Assembly: GCA_022764045.1 (NCBI GenBank)
Contig: JALERU010000054.1
Span: 1-56,791, forward strand
From: Clostridiales bacterium
GTDB taxonomy: Bacteria; Bacillota; Clostridia; Oscillospirales; Oscillospiraceae
Direction: 5' to 3'
DNA: 56,791 bases
Of the stretch, positions 24,942 to 33,922 are shown one piece after another; the stretch's first letter is position 1; the number at the start of each line of letters is the position of its first letter. A program made the position numbers and the translations under genes. The notes beneath the pieces are model-generated. The model was not told the DNA's origin, ran no database searches, and saw only the letters and a list, made by a program, of their open reading frames with translations.

Positions 24942-25820
24942 ATGACGTCCAAGAAAGGTCTCATTCTCGTGTTTATCGCCGCCCTGCTGCTGAGCATCGG
25001 CGGCCTGTGCATTAAGCAAATTCCCTGGCAGCCCCTTGCCATCAACTCCTTCCGGAGTATCATCTCGGTGGCGCTGCTGGTGGTCTTTGCCAAGCTCATC
25101 CACCGGCCCTTCAAGCTGACCAAGGGCGTGGTGGTGGGCGCCCTGTCGGTGTGGGGGGCCACCACCCTATATACCGTGGCCACCAAACTGACCACCGCGG
25201 GCAACGCGGTGCTGCTGCAGTTTACCGCCCCCATGTTTGTGATCCTGTTGGTGTGGCTGGTGTTCAAGGAGCGGCCCAAGGGGCTGGACGTCGTCGCCTG
25301 CGTGTTTATCTTTGGCGGCGTCCTCTGCTTCTTCCTGGACAGCCTGGGAAGCGGGCGCTTTGTGGGGGACGTGATCGCGGTGCTCTCCGGCGTGTGCTAT
25401 GCCGGGGTGTTCCTGATGAACAAGATGCCGGGAGGCGATCCCCTGTGGGCCACCATCCTGGGCCAGAGCCTGGGGGCTCTGGTGGGTTTGCCCGCCCTGG
25501 TGGGGGAGACCCAGTTTGACAGCACCTCCGTTTTCTATGGTGTGCTGCTGGGGGTTTTCCAACTGGGCCTGGCCTACGCTCTGCTCACCACGGGCTTGCA
25601 GTACGCCAAGCCCGTCTCGGCCTCCCTGGTCACGGGGATCGAGCCCGTGCTCAACCCCATCTTAGTGGCCCTGGTGGTGGGGGAGACCCTGACCACCCTC
25701 TCCCTCATCGGGGGCGCCATCGTCTTTGTCAGCGTGATGACCTACAACGTGCTGACAGTCAAACTGGAAAAACGGGAGCAGGAGGCCCAGCCCCAAACCA
25801 TCGGGGCGGAAGGGCCCTGA
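24942..25820 (+). CDS. EamA/DMT-family transporter
   Basis: 292 aa with about ten hydrophobic segments in two halves, the EamA duplication: first half from LILVFIAALLLSIGGLCIKQ to about residue 140, second half from about 148 (VIAVLSGVCYAGVFLMNKMP). Conserved features include the small-residue-rich helix TTLYTVATKLTTAGNAVLLQ and 'PVSASLVTGIEPVLNPILVA' in the last helices. These proteins export or import metabolites by secondary transport; the substrate cannot be inferred. GGAGCG lies 11 nt before ATG 24942, a rather wide spacing. Probably co-transcribed with the pseudouridine synthase gene 15 nt downstream. Confidence 0.9.
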   Translation: MTSKKGLILVFIAALLLSIGGLCIKQIPWQPLAINSFRSIISVALLVVFAKLIHRPFKLTKGVVVGALSVWGATTLYTVATKLTTAGNAVLLQFTAPMFVILLVWLVFKERPKGLDVVACVFIFGGVLCFFLDSLGSGRFVGDVIAVLSGVCYAGVFLMNKMPGGDPLWATILGQSLGALVGLPALVGETQFDSTSVFYGVLLGVFQLGLAYALLTTGLQYAKPVSASLVTGIEPVLNPILVALVVGETLTTLSLIGGAIVFVSVMTYNVLTVKLEKREQEAQPQTIGAEGP

Positions 25821-25835
25821 GAACAGGAGAAGTCT

Positions 25836-26489
25836 ATGCTTGATATCATTTACCAGGACGAGGCCCTGGTGGTCTGCGTCAAGCCGTTCCGGGTGCTCTC
25901 CACCGACGAGCCCGGCGGGATGCCCGATCTCATCCGGGAGGCCCTGGGCCAGCCCCAGGCCAAGGTGCGGGCGGTCCACCGGCTGGACCAGGTGGTGGGA
26001 GGCCTCATGGTCTACGGCCTCACTTCCCACGCCGCCTCGGAGCTCTCCCGGCAGATCCGGGAGGACGCCTTTTTGAAGGAGTACCAGGCGGTGGTCCACT
26101 GGCGGCCCAGGGACGACGCGGGAACCTTCATCGATCTGCTGGGCCGCAACGAAAAGACCCGGAAAACCTACGTGGCCAAGGTCCTCGGCAAGGGAATCCA
26201 GCAGGCCATCCTCCACTATCAGGTCCTGGACAACCGGCAGGGCTTTTCCCTGGTGGAGATCCGCCTGGAGACCGGTCGCACCCACCAGATCCGCGCCCAG
26301 TTTTCCGCCCGGGGCCTCCCCCTGGCGGGAGACCGGAAATACAGCAAGTACCCCGATCCCAAGGACTGGCAGATCGCCCTCTGGTCCAGCCACCTGTCCT
26401 TCACCCACCCGGAAACAGGCGAGCCCATGGACTTCCGTCTGGCCCCGCCCGAGACCGAGCCGTGGACGCTGTTTCATACTAGAACTTGA
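25836..26489 (+). CDS. RluA-family pseudouridine synthase
   Basis: 217 aa. Catalytic block VHRLDQVVGGLMVY (Asp about 50; the common form is HRLDxxTSG, so the two residues after Asp differ but the Asp is present), and the GRTHQIRAQFSARGLPLAGD block near 148-167. No S4 RNA-binding domain at the N-terminus, which fits the short RluA/TruC/YqcB-like group. It isomerises uridine in rRNA or tRNA; the target is unknown. RBS ACAGGAGAAG precedes ATG 25836. This is a second family member next to the RluD-type fragment at the left end of the window. Confidence 0.92.
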   Translation: MLDIIYQDEALVVCVKPFRVLSTDEPGGMPDLIREALGQPQAKVRAVHRLDQVVGGLMVYGLTSHAASELSRQIREDAFLKEYQAVVHWRPRDDAGTFIDLLGRNEKTRKTYVAKVLGKGIQQAILHYQVLDNRQGFSLVEIRLETGRTHQIRAQFSARGLPLAGDRKYSKYPDPKDWQIALWSSHLSFTHPETGEPMDFRLAPPETEPWTLFHTRT

Positions 26490-26640
26490 TCAAAACCTTT
26501 CAAAAGGTTTTGATCGGGCGAAGCCCGTCAAGTTCTGCATGAGACGGCGCAGCGTGCCATCGCACGATGCGAGTGTGCGCAGCACACGGGTTTCTCGATG
26601 AAATACTTTCATCGAGAAACAGGATCAAGGGGAAACATGA
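26490..26640 (+). repeat. Hairpin-rich intergenic element with a perfect 14-bp palindrome
   Basis: Four successive stem-loops: GATCAAAACCTTT/AAAGGTTTTGATC (from about 26488), GGGC/GCCC (26516-26526), GTGTGC/GCACAC (26573-26587) and a perfect 14-bp stem with arm GTTTCTCGATGAAA, loop TAC and exact complement (about 26590-26620). None is followed by a U tract until the separate terminator at 26650. No open frame of note. Confidence 0.55.
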
Positions 26641-26649
26641 CAAGAAAAA

Positions 26650-26683
26650 GCACTCCGTTCCAAGCAGAACGGAGTGCTTTTTT
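26650..26683. terminator. Terminator between convergent genes (RluA-like and azlD)
   Basis: Perfect 11-bp stem GCACTCCGTTC / GAACGGAGTGC, loop CAAGCA, with AAAAA before and TTTTTT after, so it works on both strands. Confidence 0.92.
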
Positions 26684-26701
26684 GTCGGGACTGCCGGCGG
26701 C

Positions 26702-27028
26702 TCAGCAAAAAACCTGCTGCACCAGCACCATATAGAACACCGTCCCCCCGGCGATGCTGAGGAGGATGTTCTTTTTCCACTGGTACAGCAGGCCCACCGC
26801 CAGAATGGCGATGGCCTCGGGCAAGCCGTGCCAGCCGGTGAAGACGGCGTCCTTCAGGCAGAAGATCACCAGCAGACCGATGACGGCGCTGGGGAGGACG
26901 GTGCCCAGATAGCGGATGAAGGCCGGGGGCTGCCGCCCCTCGGGGAAGAGGAGAAAGGGGAGGAACCGGGTGGTCATGGTTCCCAGCACCACCACAGCCA
27001 CGGTGAGGATCTGTTGCAGCAAGGTCAT
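26702..27028 (-). CDS. azlD: AzlD-family branched-chain amino acid export subunit
   Basis: 108 aa from ATG 27028, which overlaps the azlC stop by 4 nt (ATGA); a longer open frame reaches into azlC and is not meaningful. Four hydrophobic segments; conserved '[20 protein letters not shown]' and '[21 protein letters not shown]' match the AzlD family (MTRxxPFLLF, ..LPxAVMAxLVVYCL). AzlD is the small subunit of the AzlCD exporter (leucine analogues and branched-chain amino acids) and is needed with AzlC in the membrane. Confidence 0.92.
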   Translation of the reverse strand: MTLLQQILTVAVVVLGTMTTRFLPFLLFPEGRQPPAFIRYLGTVLPSAVIGLLVIFCLKDAVFTGWHGLPEAIAILAVGLLYQWKKNILLSIAGGTVFYMVLVQQVFC

Positions 27029-27720
27029 TGGGGCACCTCCTGGGGGAATTTTTTGCGCAGGAAGAGAAAGCACAGGATGATCAGCGCCATGGCGGGGAGC
27101 AAAAAGTGGTCGCTGCCCAGAACCAGCAGGCACAGCAGGGTGCAGCCCACGCCGACGAGGGCGGGGCGGTGGTCCTTGTTCTGCTCCCACTGGCTGAGGA
27201 ACATGACCACGAACAGGGCGGTCATCACAAACTCGATGCCCTGGGTGTTAAAGTGGATCACCTGGCCCAGCAGCCCGCCCAAGGTGGCCCCTGCCACCCA
27301 GTAGGACTGGTTGAGCACGGTGGTGAAAAACATAAACCAGCCCGGGTCCACGTCCTCCGGGGGCGTGACGGCGCAGTGGATGGAGAAGGTCTCGTCGCAC
27401 AGGCCAAAGATCAGATAGGGCTTCTTCCATCCCAACCCCCGGAATTTTTCCAGCAGGGACAGGCCGTAAAACAGATGCCGGGCATTGACCATCAGGGTCA
27501 GCAGAAAGGCGTGGAGGGGCTGAAAGGTGGGCATCAGCAGAAGGTTGGCGGTGACAAACTCCATGGAGCCGGCGAAGATGAACAGGCTCATCAGCATGGG
27601 GTAGACAAAGGAAAAGCCATAGCTTCCCATGAGAAAGCCGTAGGACATCCCCAAAAAGAGAAAGCCCACGCAGATGGGGAGCGTATAGGGAAAGGCGGCC
27701 CGAAAGGCCTTGGTTTTCAT
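27025..27720 (-). CDS. azlC: AzlC-family branched-chain amino acid exporter subunit
   Basis: 231 aa with six or more membrane segments. Family marks: [20 protein letters not shown] at the start, '[15 protein letters not shown]' (FAGSxQF in most members), '[15 protein letters not shown]' and '[11 protein letters not shown]'. The [11 protein letters not shown] and TDE-like 'CDETF' blocks are typical. It exports branched-chain amino acids together with AzlD. RBS AGGAGG before ATG 27720. Transcribed from the - strand promoter at 27823-27851, opposite a divergent XRE-cupin regulator that likely controls it. Confidence 0.94.
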   Translation of the reverse strand: MKTKAFRAAFPYTLPICVGFLFLGMSYGFLMGSYGFSFVYPMLMSLFIFAGSMEFVTANLLLMPTFQPLHAFLLTLMVNARHLFYGLSLLEKFRGLGWKKPYLIFGLCDETFSIHCAVTPPEDVDPGWFMFFTTVLNQSYWVAGATLGGLLGQVIHFNTQGIEFVMTALFVVMFLSQWEQNKDHRPALVGVGCTLLCLLVLGSDHFLLPAMALIILCFLFLRKKFPQEVPQ

Positions 27721-27741
27721 GGGACATTCCTCCTGGGACCC

Positions 27742-27770
27742 TTGCTTTTTGGAGGGAGCTTGGGTATAAT
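27742..27770 (+). promoter_or_regulatory. Sigma-A promoter of the XRE-cupin regulator gene
   Basis: TTGCTT (27742-27747), 17-nt spacer, perfect TATAAT (27765-27770). It gives a leader of about 95 nt that runs through the divergent azlC promoter and the palindrome at 27804-27818. Confidence 0.7.
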
Positions 27771-27803
27771 AAGGTTAATATGCTGAACGAACGTTTTTCA
27801 TAT

Positions 27804-27818
27804 CAAACGAGCCGTTTG
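27804..27818. promoter_or_regulatory. Candidate operator palindrome between azlC and its regulator
   Basis: CAAACG-AGC-CGTTTG, a perfect 6-bp dyad just downstream of the azlC -10. Similar half-sites occur at 27785-27796 (GAACGAACGTTT) and 27830-27841 (AATCGTTCGATT), the latter inside the azlC promoter spacer. Likely binding sites of the XRE regulator. Confidence 0.5.
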
Positions 27819-27822
27819 CTAT

Positions 27823-27851
27823 ATCTTACAATCGTTCGATTTTGTTGTCAA
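27823..27851 (-). promoter_or_regulatory. Sigma-A promoter of azlCD
   Basis: On the - strand perfect TTGACA (27846-27851), 17-nt spacer, TAAGAT (27823-27828). It lies inside the leader of the divergent regulator gene. Confidence 0.8.
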
Positions 27852-27872
27852 GAGGCCAAGGGAGGATTTTTC

Positions 27873-28424
27873 ATGGATCTGGGCAAACTCATTGGAGCAA
27901 ACTTAAAGCAGCTTCGCACCGAGCGTCACCTTACCCTTGGCCAGCTTTCCAGCCTGGCAGGGATCAGCAAGGCCATGCTGTCGGACATGGAAAAGGGGAC
28001 CAGCAACCCCACCATCAACACCATTTGGAAGATTGCCAACGGCTTGAAGGTCCCCTTCACCCGGCTGATGGAGGGGAGCGAGCCCGGCGCCACGTTGGTT
28101 CGGCGGGAGGAAGTCCTGCCCCAAACGGAGGAGGACGGCCATTACCGGGTCTACTGCTATTTCAAAGGGGGCTCCGGGCGAAATTTTGAGCTGTTTTCCA
28201 TGGAACTGGACCCCCACGCGGCCAACACCTCCGCCGGCCATCTGGCCCAGGCCCAGGAGTATGTCTATGTCCTCAGGGGGGAGCTGATTTTGGAGACAGG
28301 CGGGCAGGCATATCACCTCTTCCCAGGGGATGCCCTGGGGTTTGATTCTACCCTGGAGCACACCTACCGCAACCGGGGGGAGGAGATGGTTTCAGGGCTG
28401 ATTATCAACTATTACCCCGGCTGA
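27873..28424 (+). CDS. XRE-family regulator with C-terminal cupin domain
   Basis: 183 aa from ATG 27873 (RBS GGGAGG, 7 nt). N-terminal Xre helix-turn-helix, residues about 8-62 (LKQLRTERHLTLGQLSSLAG, ISKAMLSDMEKGTSNPTINT), then a linker and a cupin fold from about 105 (HLAQAQEYVYVLRGELIL; LFPGDALGFDSTLEHTYRN). This domain pair is the usual neighbour of azlCD genes and senses a small ligand through the cupin. The divergent arrangement and the CAAACG/CGTTTG dyad point to control of azlCD and probably of itself. Confidence 0.93.
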   Translation: MDLGKLIGANLKQLRTERHLTLGQLSSLAGISKAMLSDMEKGTSNPTINTIWKIANGLKVPFTRLMEGSEPGATLVRREEVLPQTEEDGHYRVYCYFKGGSGRNFELFSMELDPHAANTSAGHLAQAQEYVYVLRGELILETGGQAYHLFPGDALGFDSTLEHTYRNRGEEMVSGLIINYYPG

Positions 28425-28443
28425 GCAACAGAAAAATTTTCCA

Positions 28444-28472
28444 GCATACCGCCGCCGGGCCGGGACATACTA
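28444..28472 (+). promoter_or_regulatory. Sigma-G-type forespore promoter of the DUF378 gene
   Basis: GCATA (28444-28448), 17-nt spacer, CATACTA (28466-28472). This matches the sigma-G pattern (GHATR, 17-18 nt, CATNHTA). The predicted leader (28480-28559) is GC-rich and contains the hairpin GGCCAC/GTGGCC just before the RBS. Confidence 0.6.
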
Positions 28473-28559
28473 CCTTTCGGAGACCGGAAGGGGCGGCGCC
28501 TCTGCCGGGCTTCGAAAATCCAAGGGGCCACGCAGATGTGGCCTTAGGAGGTTTCCCCT

Positions 28560-28784
28560 ATGAAGGCAATCGACAGAATCGCCTTGGTGCTGGCCATCAT
28601 CGGTGGCTTAAACTGGGGCTGCGTCGGGATTTTCGGCCTGGACATCGTGGCGGCCCTCTTTGGCGGCTCCGCCAGCGGTGTGAGCCGGCTGGTGTATGTC
28701 CTGGTGTGCCTGTCCGCCATTTGGTGTATCACCCTCTTTTTCCGAGAGGACCCTGTGGAGCGGACGGCCCGAGGGAATGCGTAA
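28560..28784 (+). CDS. DUF378-family small membrane protein (YuzA-like)
   Basis: 74 aa, two membrane segments. Begins MKAIDRIALVLAIIGGLNWG, the hallmark of DUF378 (IAxxLxIIGGLNWGLxGxF), followed by DIVAALFGG and a second segment 'LVYVLVCLSAIWCITLF'. RBS TAGGAGG before ATG 28560. The function of the family is unknown. The upstream sequence fits a sigma-G promoter, which would make this a forespore protein here; that is an inference from the promoter only. Confidence 0.93.
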   Translation: MKAIDRIALVLAIIGGLNWGCVGIFGLDIVAALFGGSASGVSRLVYVLVCLSAIWCITLFFREDPVERTARGNA

Positions 28785-28860
28785 TATCCTGTTTTTTGCT
28801 CTCTTTTTTGGGAGGCGTTTCGATTTCTCCCCAGGAAAGAGAAGACGCGAGACAGCAAGC

Positions 28861-28890
28861 GGAGCCGCGGCCTGAAGAGGCTGCGGCTCC
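28861..28890 (+). terminator. Probable terminator of the DUF378 gene
   Basis: Stem GGAGCCGCgGCCT / AGGCtGCGGCTCC with loop GAAG. There is no strong U tract after it, so function is uncertain; it may act as a stability hairpin. Confidence 0.4.
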
Positions 28891-28904
28891 GCTGCTGCGA
28901 GGAA

Positions 28905-28944
28905 AAGGCCGCCGGGCCCCTGAAAAGAGGGGTCCGGCGGCCTT
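28905..28944 (-). terminator. Terminator of the acetyltransferase gene
   Basis: 17-bp stem AAGGCCGCCGGgCCCCT / AGGGGtCCGGCGGCCTT with a 6-nt loop, followed on the - strand by TTTTCC. It lies 4 nt past the stop at 28949. Confidence 0.85.
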
Positions 28945-28948
28945 GGGC

Positions 28949-29557
28949 TTATTTGTCTCTGTTTTTGTAAGTAGAGGGATGGTGGTCCTCGGGGCTGATC
29001 TCCCGGATGAACCGGGCGGGGACGCCGGCCACGATGGTGTTGGGGGCCACGTCCTTGGTGACCACGGACCCGGCGCCCACAATGGCGCCGTCGCCGATGG
29101 TGACCCCGGGGACGATGGTGACGCTGGAGCCGATCCAGACGTTTTTCCCGGTGACGATGGGGGCAGGATAGGTGGTGGAGCGCTTTTCCGGGTCAAGGTC
29201 GTGGTTCATGGTGGTCAGGACCACGTTGTTGCCCAAAAAGGTTCCGTCGCCCAGGGTGATGCCGCCCTGATCCTGGAAATGGCAGCCGGTGTTGATAAAG
29301 ACCCTTTTCCCCACGGTGGTGTTTTTGCCGCAGTTGGTGTAAAAGGGCGGGAAGAGGCGGAAGCTCTTGTCCACGGGCTTGCCGATGATTTTGGAGAAGA
29401 TTTCCCGAATCTCTTCCCCGGTGTGGTACTTGGAGTTAAGCTCGCAGGTTAGGCGCATGGTCACTTCGTTGATCTCGCGCATAAAGCGGTGCATTTCACC
29501 GCCGCCTTCCACGGGCTCGCCGGAATTCATACGGGCCAGATATTCTTGCAGATCCAT
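28949..29557 (-). CDS. LacA/Maa-type hexapeptide O-acetyltransferase
   Basis: 202 aa from ATG 29557, 7 nt after AAGGAGG (an adjoining TTG at 29560 is less well spaced). N-terminal helical maltose-acetyltransferase-type cap, then left-handed beta-helix hexapeptide repeats ([60 protein letters not shown]). The catalytic His of NHDLDPEKR is present (about residue 118). These enzymes move acetyl from acetyl-CoA to sugars such as maltose, galactosides or glucosides; the true acceptor is unknown. Followed by a terminator; probably the last gene of a leftward run from the rhomboid-like gene. Confidence 0.92.
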   Translation of the reverse strand: MDLQEYLARMNSGEPVEGGGEMHRFMREINEVTMRLTCELNSKYHTGEEIREIFSKIIGKPVDKSFRLFPPFYTNCGKNTTVGKRVFINTGCHFQDQGGITLGDGTFLGNNVVLTTMNHDLDPEKRSTTYPAPIVTGKNVWIGSSVTIVPGVTIGDGAIVGAGSVVTKDVAPNTIVAGVPARFIREISPEDHHPSTYKNRDK

Positions 29558-29658
29558 CAAGGCACCTCCTTCAGACGGAGCGGATCATGGGTGGAGCGGC
29601 GTCTTCCGGGGTAGCGCTGAGGCAGTGTTACCTTGGGGGCGTCGTTATGGGAACGGGG

Positions 29659-30051
29659 TTATGCCAAAGACTCTGGGCCAAAGCCACAGGGAAGCAGTTG
29701 GCGCAGAGTGTATGTGACAAAGGTGTGGTCCTCCTTGGCCACCAGCACCTCCAGGTCGGGGGCGAACTCATAGAGCATCTGGCGGCAGGAACCGCAGGGC
29801 CAGCAGTAATCGGTGCTGTTTCCCACCACGGCCAGACGGGTGAAGGACCGGCAGCCCTCACTGATGGCCTTCACCAGGGCGGTGCGCTCGGCGCAGATGG
29901 TGGAGCCGTAGGCGGAATTTTCAATATTGCAGCCGGTGTAAACCCTGCCGTCGGCGCCTTCCAGGGCAGCGCCCACGGGGAAGTGGGAGTAGGGAACATA
30001 GGACTTTTCCAGCATGGTGAAGGCCAACTCCACCAGGGCTTGGTCAGTCAT
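29659..30051 (-). CDS. cdd: Cytidine deaminase
   Basis: 130 aa from ATG 30051 (RBS AAGGAGGAG). Homotetrameric-type cytidine deaminase: substrate block GCNIENSAYGSTICAERTA with zinc Cys and proton-shuttle Glu (about 53-57) and second zinc site PCGSCRQ (about 86-92). Also the FPVGAALEGADGRVYTG segment. It deaminates cytidine and deoxycytidine to uridine and deoxyuridine in pyrimidine salvage. The gap of 101 nt to the acetyltransferase contains no obvious site. Confidence 0.96.
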   Translation of the reverse strand: MTDQALVELAFTMLEKSYVPYSHFPVGAALEGADGRVYTGCNIENSAYGSTICAERTALVKAISEGCRSFTRLAVVGNSTDYCWPCGSCRQMLYEFAPDLEVLVAKEDHTFVTYTLRQLLPCGFGPESLA

Positions 30052-30082
30052 AGGAAATCTCCTCCTTCTGGAAAGACAAGTT

Positions 30083-30967
30083 TTATTGAATGTGAATGTG
30101 GCTGTTAATATGGTCAGCACAGTAGCAATAATAACCGTTGCACTTGGAGCAGTAACGGAATTCCATCTGGGGGTCGGTCACGTCGGTTTTGCCGCAGACG
30201 GCGCATTTGTGGAGATAGTTGGTTTTGGCCTTGGTTTTGGCGTCGTGGAAATTGACCACCTTGGGCCCGGCGCCGCCCCGCTGATAGGACTGGCGGAACT
30301 CTTGCTGGCGGGCCTTCTGCTTGGCCCGGCCCTTCCAATAGGAGACCTTGCCGCCGATGTCCGAGGCAAAGAAAAGCAGGTAGTTCAGCACGGCCACAAT
30401 GGGGATGAGGGCATAGAGGAACTGGCCGGCAATGAGGAACCGGACCACGGCGATGGCGAAATAGGCGCCGTCGATCCAGGCCAGCCACTTGGCCTTGACG
30501 GGGATGATGAAAAAGAGCAAAAATTGTAGATCGGGGTAGAGGGTGGCGAAGGCGAAGAACATGGACATGTTCACATAGTACATAGAGGCCGTGCCCACCA
30601 AAAAGCCGATGAGAATATTCAGGATGACCCCGAAAAAGTAGAAAATGGTGAATTTGTTGGCCCCCCACTCCCGCTCCAGGGCGGTGCCGATGAAGTAGTA
30701 GAAGTAGAGGGTGAGAAGAAACAGGAACAGGTTCCGGCTGGTGTAGGGGACGAAAATAAAGGTGATGACCCGCCAGACCTGGCCATGGAGAATGGCGTTG
30801 GCGTTAAAGCTGAACAGGCCGGTCCCCAAGGCGGCCCCGCCGGAGCTGAATAGATCCAGCAGGAAGACCAATACGTTGCCGATGACGATATAGCGCATGA
30901 GCCCGGGGATGCTCAGGCGGGGGTGCTTGTAGCAGAAGCGGTCAAGCCACTGTTGCATGGCGCGCAA
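30083..30967 (-). CDS. Rhomboid-like membrane protein with C-terminal zinc ribbon, probably not a protease
   Basis: 294 aa from TTG 30967, 8 nt after AAGGAGG; the ATG at 30958 would be 17 nt away. About six membrane segments. Rhomboid fold marks: GQVWRVITFIFVPYTSRNLF (GQxWRxxT) and YFIGTALEREWGANKF. The catalytic GxSG is missing (the position reads YVNMSMFFAFATLYPD) and no His is seen in the expected last helix (IPIVAVLNYLLFFA). After a basic linker (KGRAKQKARQQEFRQ) comes a cysteine module CAVCGK...CSKC...CYC with His residues, probably binding zinc in the cytoplasm. Similar proteins occur widely in Clostridia; the function is unknown. Confidence 0.75.
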   Translation of the reverse strand: MRAMQQWLDRFCYKHPRLSIPGLMRYIVIGNVLVFLLDLFSSGGAALGTGLFSFNANAILHGQVWRVITFIFVPYTSRNLFLFLLTLYFYYFIGTALEREWGANKFTIFYFFGVILNILIGFLVGTASMYYVNMSMFFAFATLYPDLQFLLFFIIPVKAKWLAWIDGAYFAIAVVRFLIAGQFLYALIPIVAVLNYLLFFASDIGGKVSYWKGRAKQKARQQEFRQSYQRGGAGPKVVNFHDAKTKAKTNYLHKCAVCGKTDVTDPQMEFRYCSKCNGYYCYCADHINSHIHIQ

Positions 30968-31090
30968 AGCAACGACCTCCTTACTCAAAAATAGTTTCCT
31001 TTATTTTACCCGCTTTCCGGCGGGAAGTCTACACCAAACTGTGAAGTTTCCCTATTCTTTTGAAAATGTTCAAAATTTGAGAAAAATAGC

Positions 31091-31118
31091 TTGCCTTTTC
31101 CAAAAGAGGGTGTATAAT
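31091..31118 (+). promoter_or_regulatory. Sigma-A promoter of the S-box controlled methyl-cycle operon
   Basis: TTGCCT (31091-31096), 16-nt spacer, perfect TATAAT (31113-31118). The predicted start near 31125 lies about 26 nt before the riboswitch aptamer. The rest of the interval 30968-31090 is AT-rich and holds nothing else recognisable. Confidence 0.78.
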
Positions 31119-31150
31119 ATATCGTAATCTTTTTTTCGCGTGAATTAAAT

Positions 31151-31252
31151 AGAGCGCATTATCAAGAGTGGGCGAGAGAGTTAGCTTGATGACCCCACAC
31201 CAACCTGCCCCCGGGCAAGGTGGTTCCGCTAACAGCGATAAGGAGGCGCTGC
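31151..31252 (+). promoter_or_regulatory. SAM riboswitch (SAM-I, S-box class)
   Basis: Aptamer core in order: TTATCAAGAG with following G-rich segment GGGCGAGAGAG, then AGCTTGATGACCCC, CCAACC, GGTGGTTCC and AGCGATAAGGAG. The P1 helix forms from GCGC.TTATC (about 31154-31163) and GATAA..GCGC (about 31237-31250). The spelling ATCAAGAG...GATGA...AACC...GATAAG is that of the S-box. S-adenosylmethionine binding is expected to favour the downstream terminator and switch off ahcY, metK and possibly the later genes. Confidence 0.88.
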
Positions 31253-31265
31253 GCCCGGCGACCAT

Positions 31266-31291
31266 GGCTTCCTTTCGGGGAGCCTTTTTTT
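31266..31291 (+). terminator. Riboswitch-controlled terminator
   Basis: Stem GGCTTCC / GGGGAGCC, loop TTTC, then TTTTTTT, placed 14 nt after the aptamer and about 60 nt before ahcY. This is the expression platform of the S-box. Confidence 0.82.
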
Positions 31292-31352
31292 GTAGGACAA
31301 GGGACGCGGGCTCCGTCACGCAAGAATCTGGAACAATGAGGAAAACACTGCT

Positions 31353-32597
31353 ATGAGTATCGTAAAAGACATGTCCCTGGCCGAGTCCGGCCGGAGAAAG
31401 ATCCACTGGGTCCGGGATTTTATGCCCGCCCTGTCCCAGATCGAAGCTCGTTTTGAAAAGGAGAAGCCTTTTCAGGGGCTCCGGGTGGCGGTGTCCGTCC
31501 ACCTGGAGGCCAAAACCGCCAACCTGGGCTATGTGCTGAGCAAGGGGGGCGCGGAGGTCTACCTGACCGGCTCCAATCCCCTGTCCACCCAGGACGACGT
31601 GGCCGCGGGGCTGGCCTCCATGGGGGTGGAGACCTTCGGCATCCACGGGGCCTCCCCGGAGGCCTATGAGAAGCACCTGACCGAAACCCTGAAATGCCAC
31701 CCCCACATCGTCATCGACGACGGCGGGGACCTGATCGACCTGCTGGGCGGCAAGTGCAGGGAATACGCCGACTGCCTCCTGGGCGGCTGTGAGGAGACCA
31801 CCACCGGCATCCTCCGGCTGAAGGCTCGGGAGAAGGCGGGCATCCTGCCCTGCCCCATGATGGCGGTGAACGACGCCAAGGCCAAGCACTACTACGACAA
31901 CAAATACGGCACCGGCCAGTCCGCCTGGGACGGCATTATGCACACCACCAACCTGGTGGTGGCCGGCAAGACCGTGGTGGTGGCCGGCTACGGCTGGTGC
32001 GGCAAGGGCGTGGCCATGCGGGCTGCCGGCATGGGGGCCAACGTGATCGTCACCGAGATCGACCCCTTCAAGGCCCTGGACGCCACCATGAACGGCTTTC
32101 GGGTGATGACCATGGACCAGGCCGCCCCTCTGGGGGATATCTTTGTCACGGTCACTGGCTGTAAGGATGTCATTGTGGCGCGCCATTTCCAGGCCATGAA
32201 GGACAACGTTCTGCTGGCCAACGCTGGCCACTTTGACTGCGAAGTGGCGGTGGCCTCCCTGCGGGAGCTGGCGGTGAAGGCCGAGACGCGCCGGGAGAAC
32301 ATTGTGGGCTACACCCTGCCCAATGGGCATACCTTAAATGTACTGGCCGAGGGCCGCCTGGTGAACCTGGCCGCCGGCAACGGCCACCCGGCGGAGATCA
32401 TGGATATGTCCTTCGCCGTGCAGGCCTTGGCCGCCGAATGGCTGACCAAGCAGAAGGGCCTGGAGAAGAAGGTCTATCCCGTGCCCGAGACCATCGACGA
32501 TGAGATCGGCCGGGCCAAGCTGGCCGCCCTGGGGCTGTCCATCGACGTGCTGACAGCCGACCAGGAGAAGTATTTGAATAGCTGGGCGGTGGAGTGA
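31353..32597 (+). CDS. ahcY: Adenosylhomocysteinase (S-adenosylhomocysteine hydrolase)
   Basis: 414 aa, the short bacterial form. Hydrolyses S-adenosylhomocysteine to homocysteine and adenosine with bound NAD+. Visible: VSVHLEAKTANLGYVLSKGG, 'IDDGGDLIDLL', EETTTGILRL, the catalytic Lys/Asp block 'PMMAVNDAKAKHYYDNKYGT', and the NAD fold TVVVAGYGWCGKGVAMRAAG; then 'NAGHFDCEV' and NLAAGNGHPAEIMDMSFAVQ near the end. A tiny frame of six codons at 31336-31356 (ATGAGG...) stops on the ahcY ATG and might couple translation. First gene behind the SAM riboswitch, so methyl-group recycling is regulated by SAM. Confidence 0.97.
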   Translation: MSIVKDMSLAESGRRKIHWVRDFMPALSQIEARFEKEKPFQGLRVAVSVHLEAKTANLGYVLSKGGAEVYLTGSNPLSTQDDVAAGLASMGVETFGIHGASPEAYEKHLTETLKCHPHIVIDDGGDLIDLLGGKCREYADCLLGGCEETTTGILRLKAREKAGILPCPMMAVNDAKAKHYYDNKYGTGQSAWDGIMHTTNLVVAGKTVVVAGYGWCGKGVAMRAAGMGANVIVTEIDPFKALDATMNGFRVMTMDQAAPLGDIFVTVTGCKDVIVARHFQAMKDNVLLANAGHFDCEVAVASLRELAVKAETRRENIVGYTLPNGHTLNVLAEGRLVNLAAGNGHPAEIMDMSFAVQALAAEWLTKQKGLEKKVYPVPETIDDEIGRAKLAALGLSIDVLTADQEKYLNSWAVE

Positions 32598-32694
32598 GGG
32601 GCCCTTGGGCCGAGCATCCATCCCCGCCTGCAAACCAGAGAATTTACCATTTTTATAGGATAATAGGAATCTACAACAAGGAGGAACTCTTCCC

Positions 32695-33876
<1,182 letters not shown>

Positions 33877-33922
33877 GCTGCCCCTTCCTCATGGGAGGAT
33901 ACCAAGAAAAGGAGGGTCCCTC

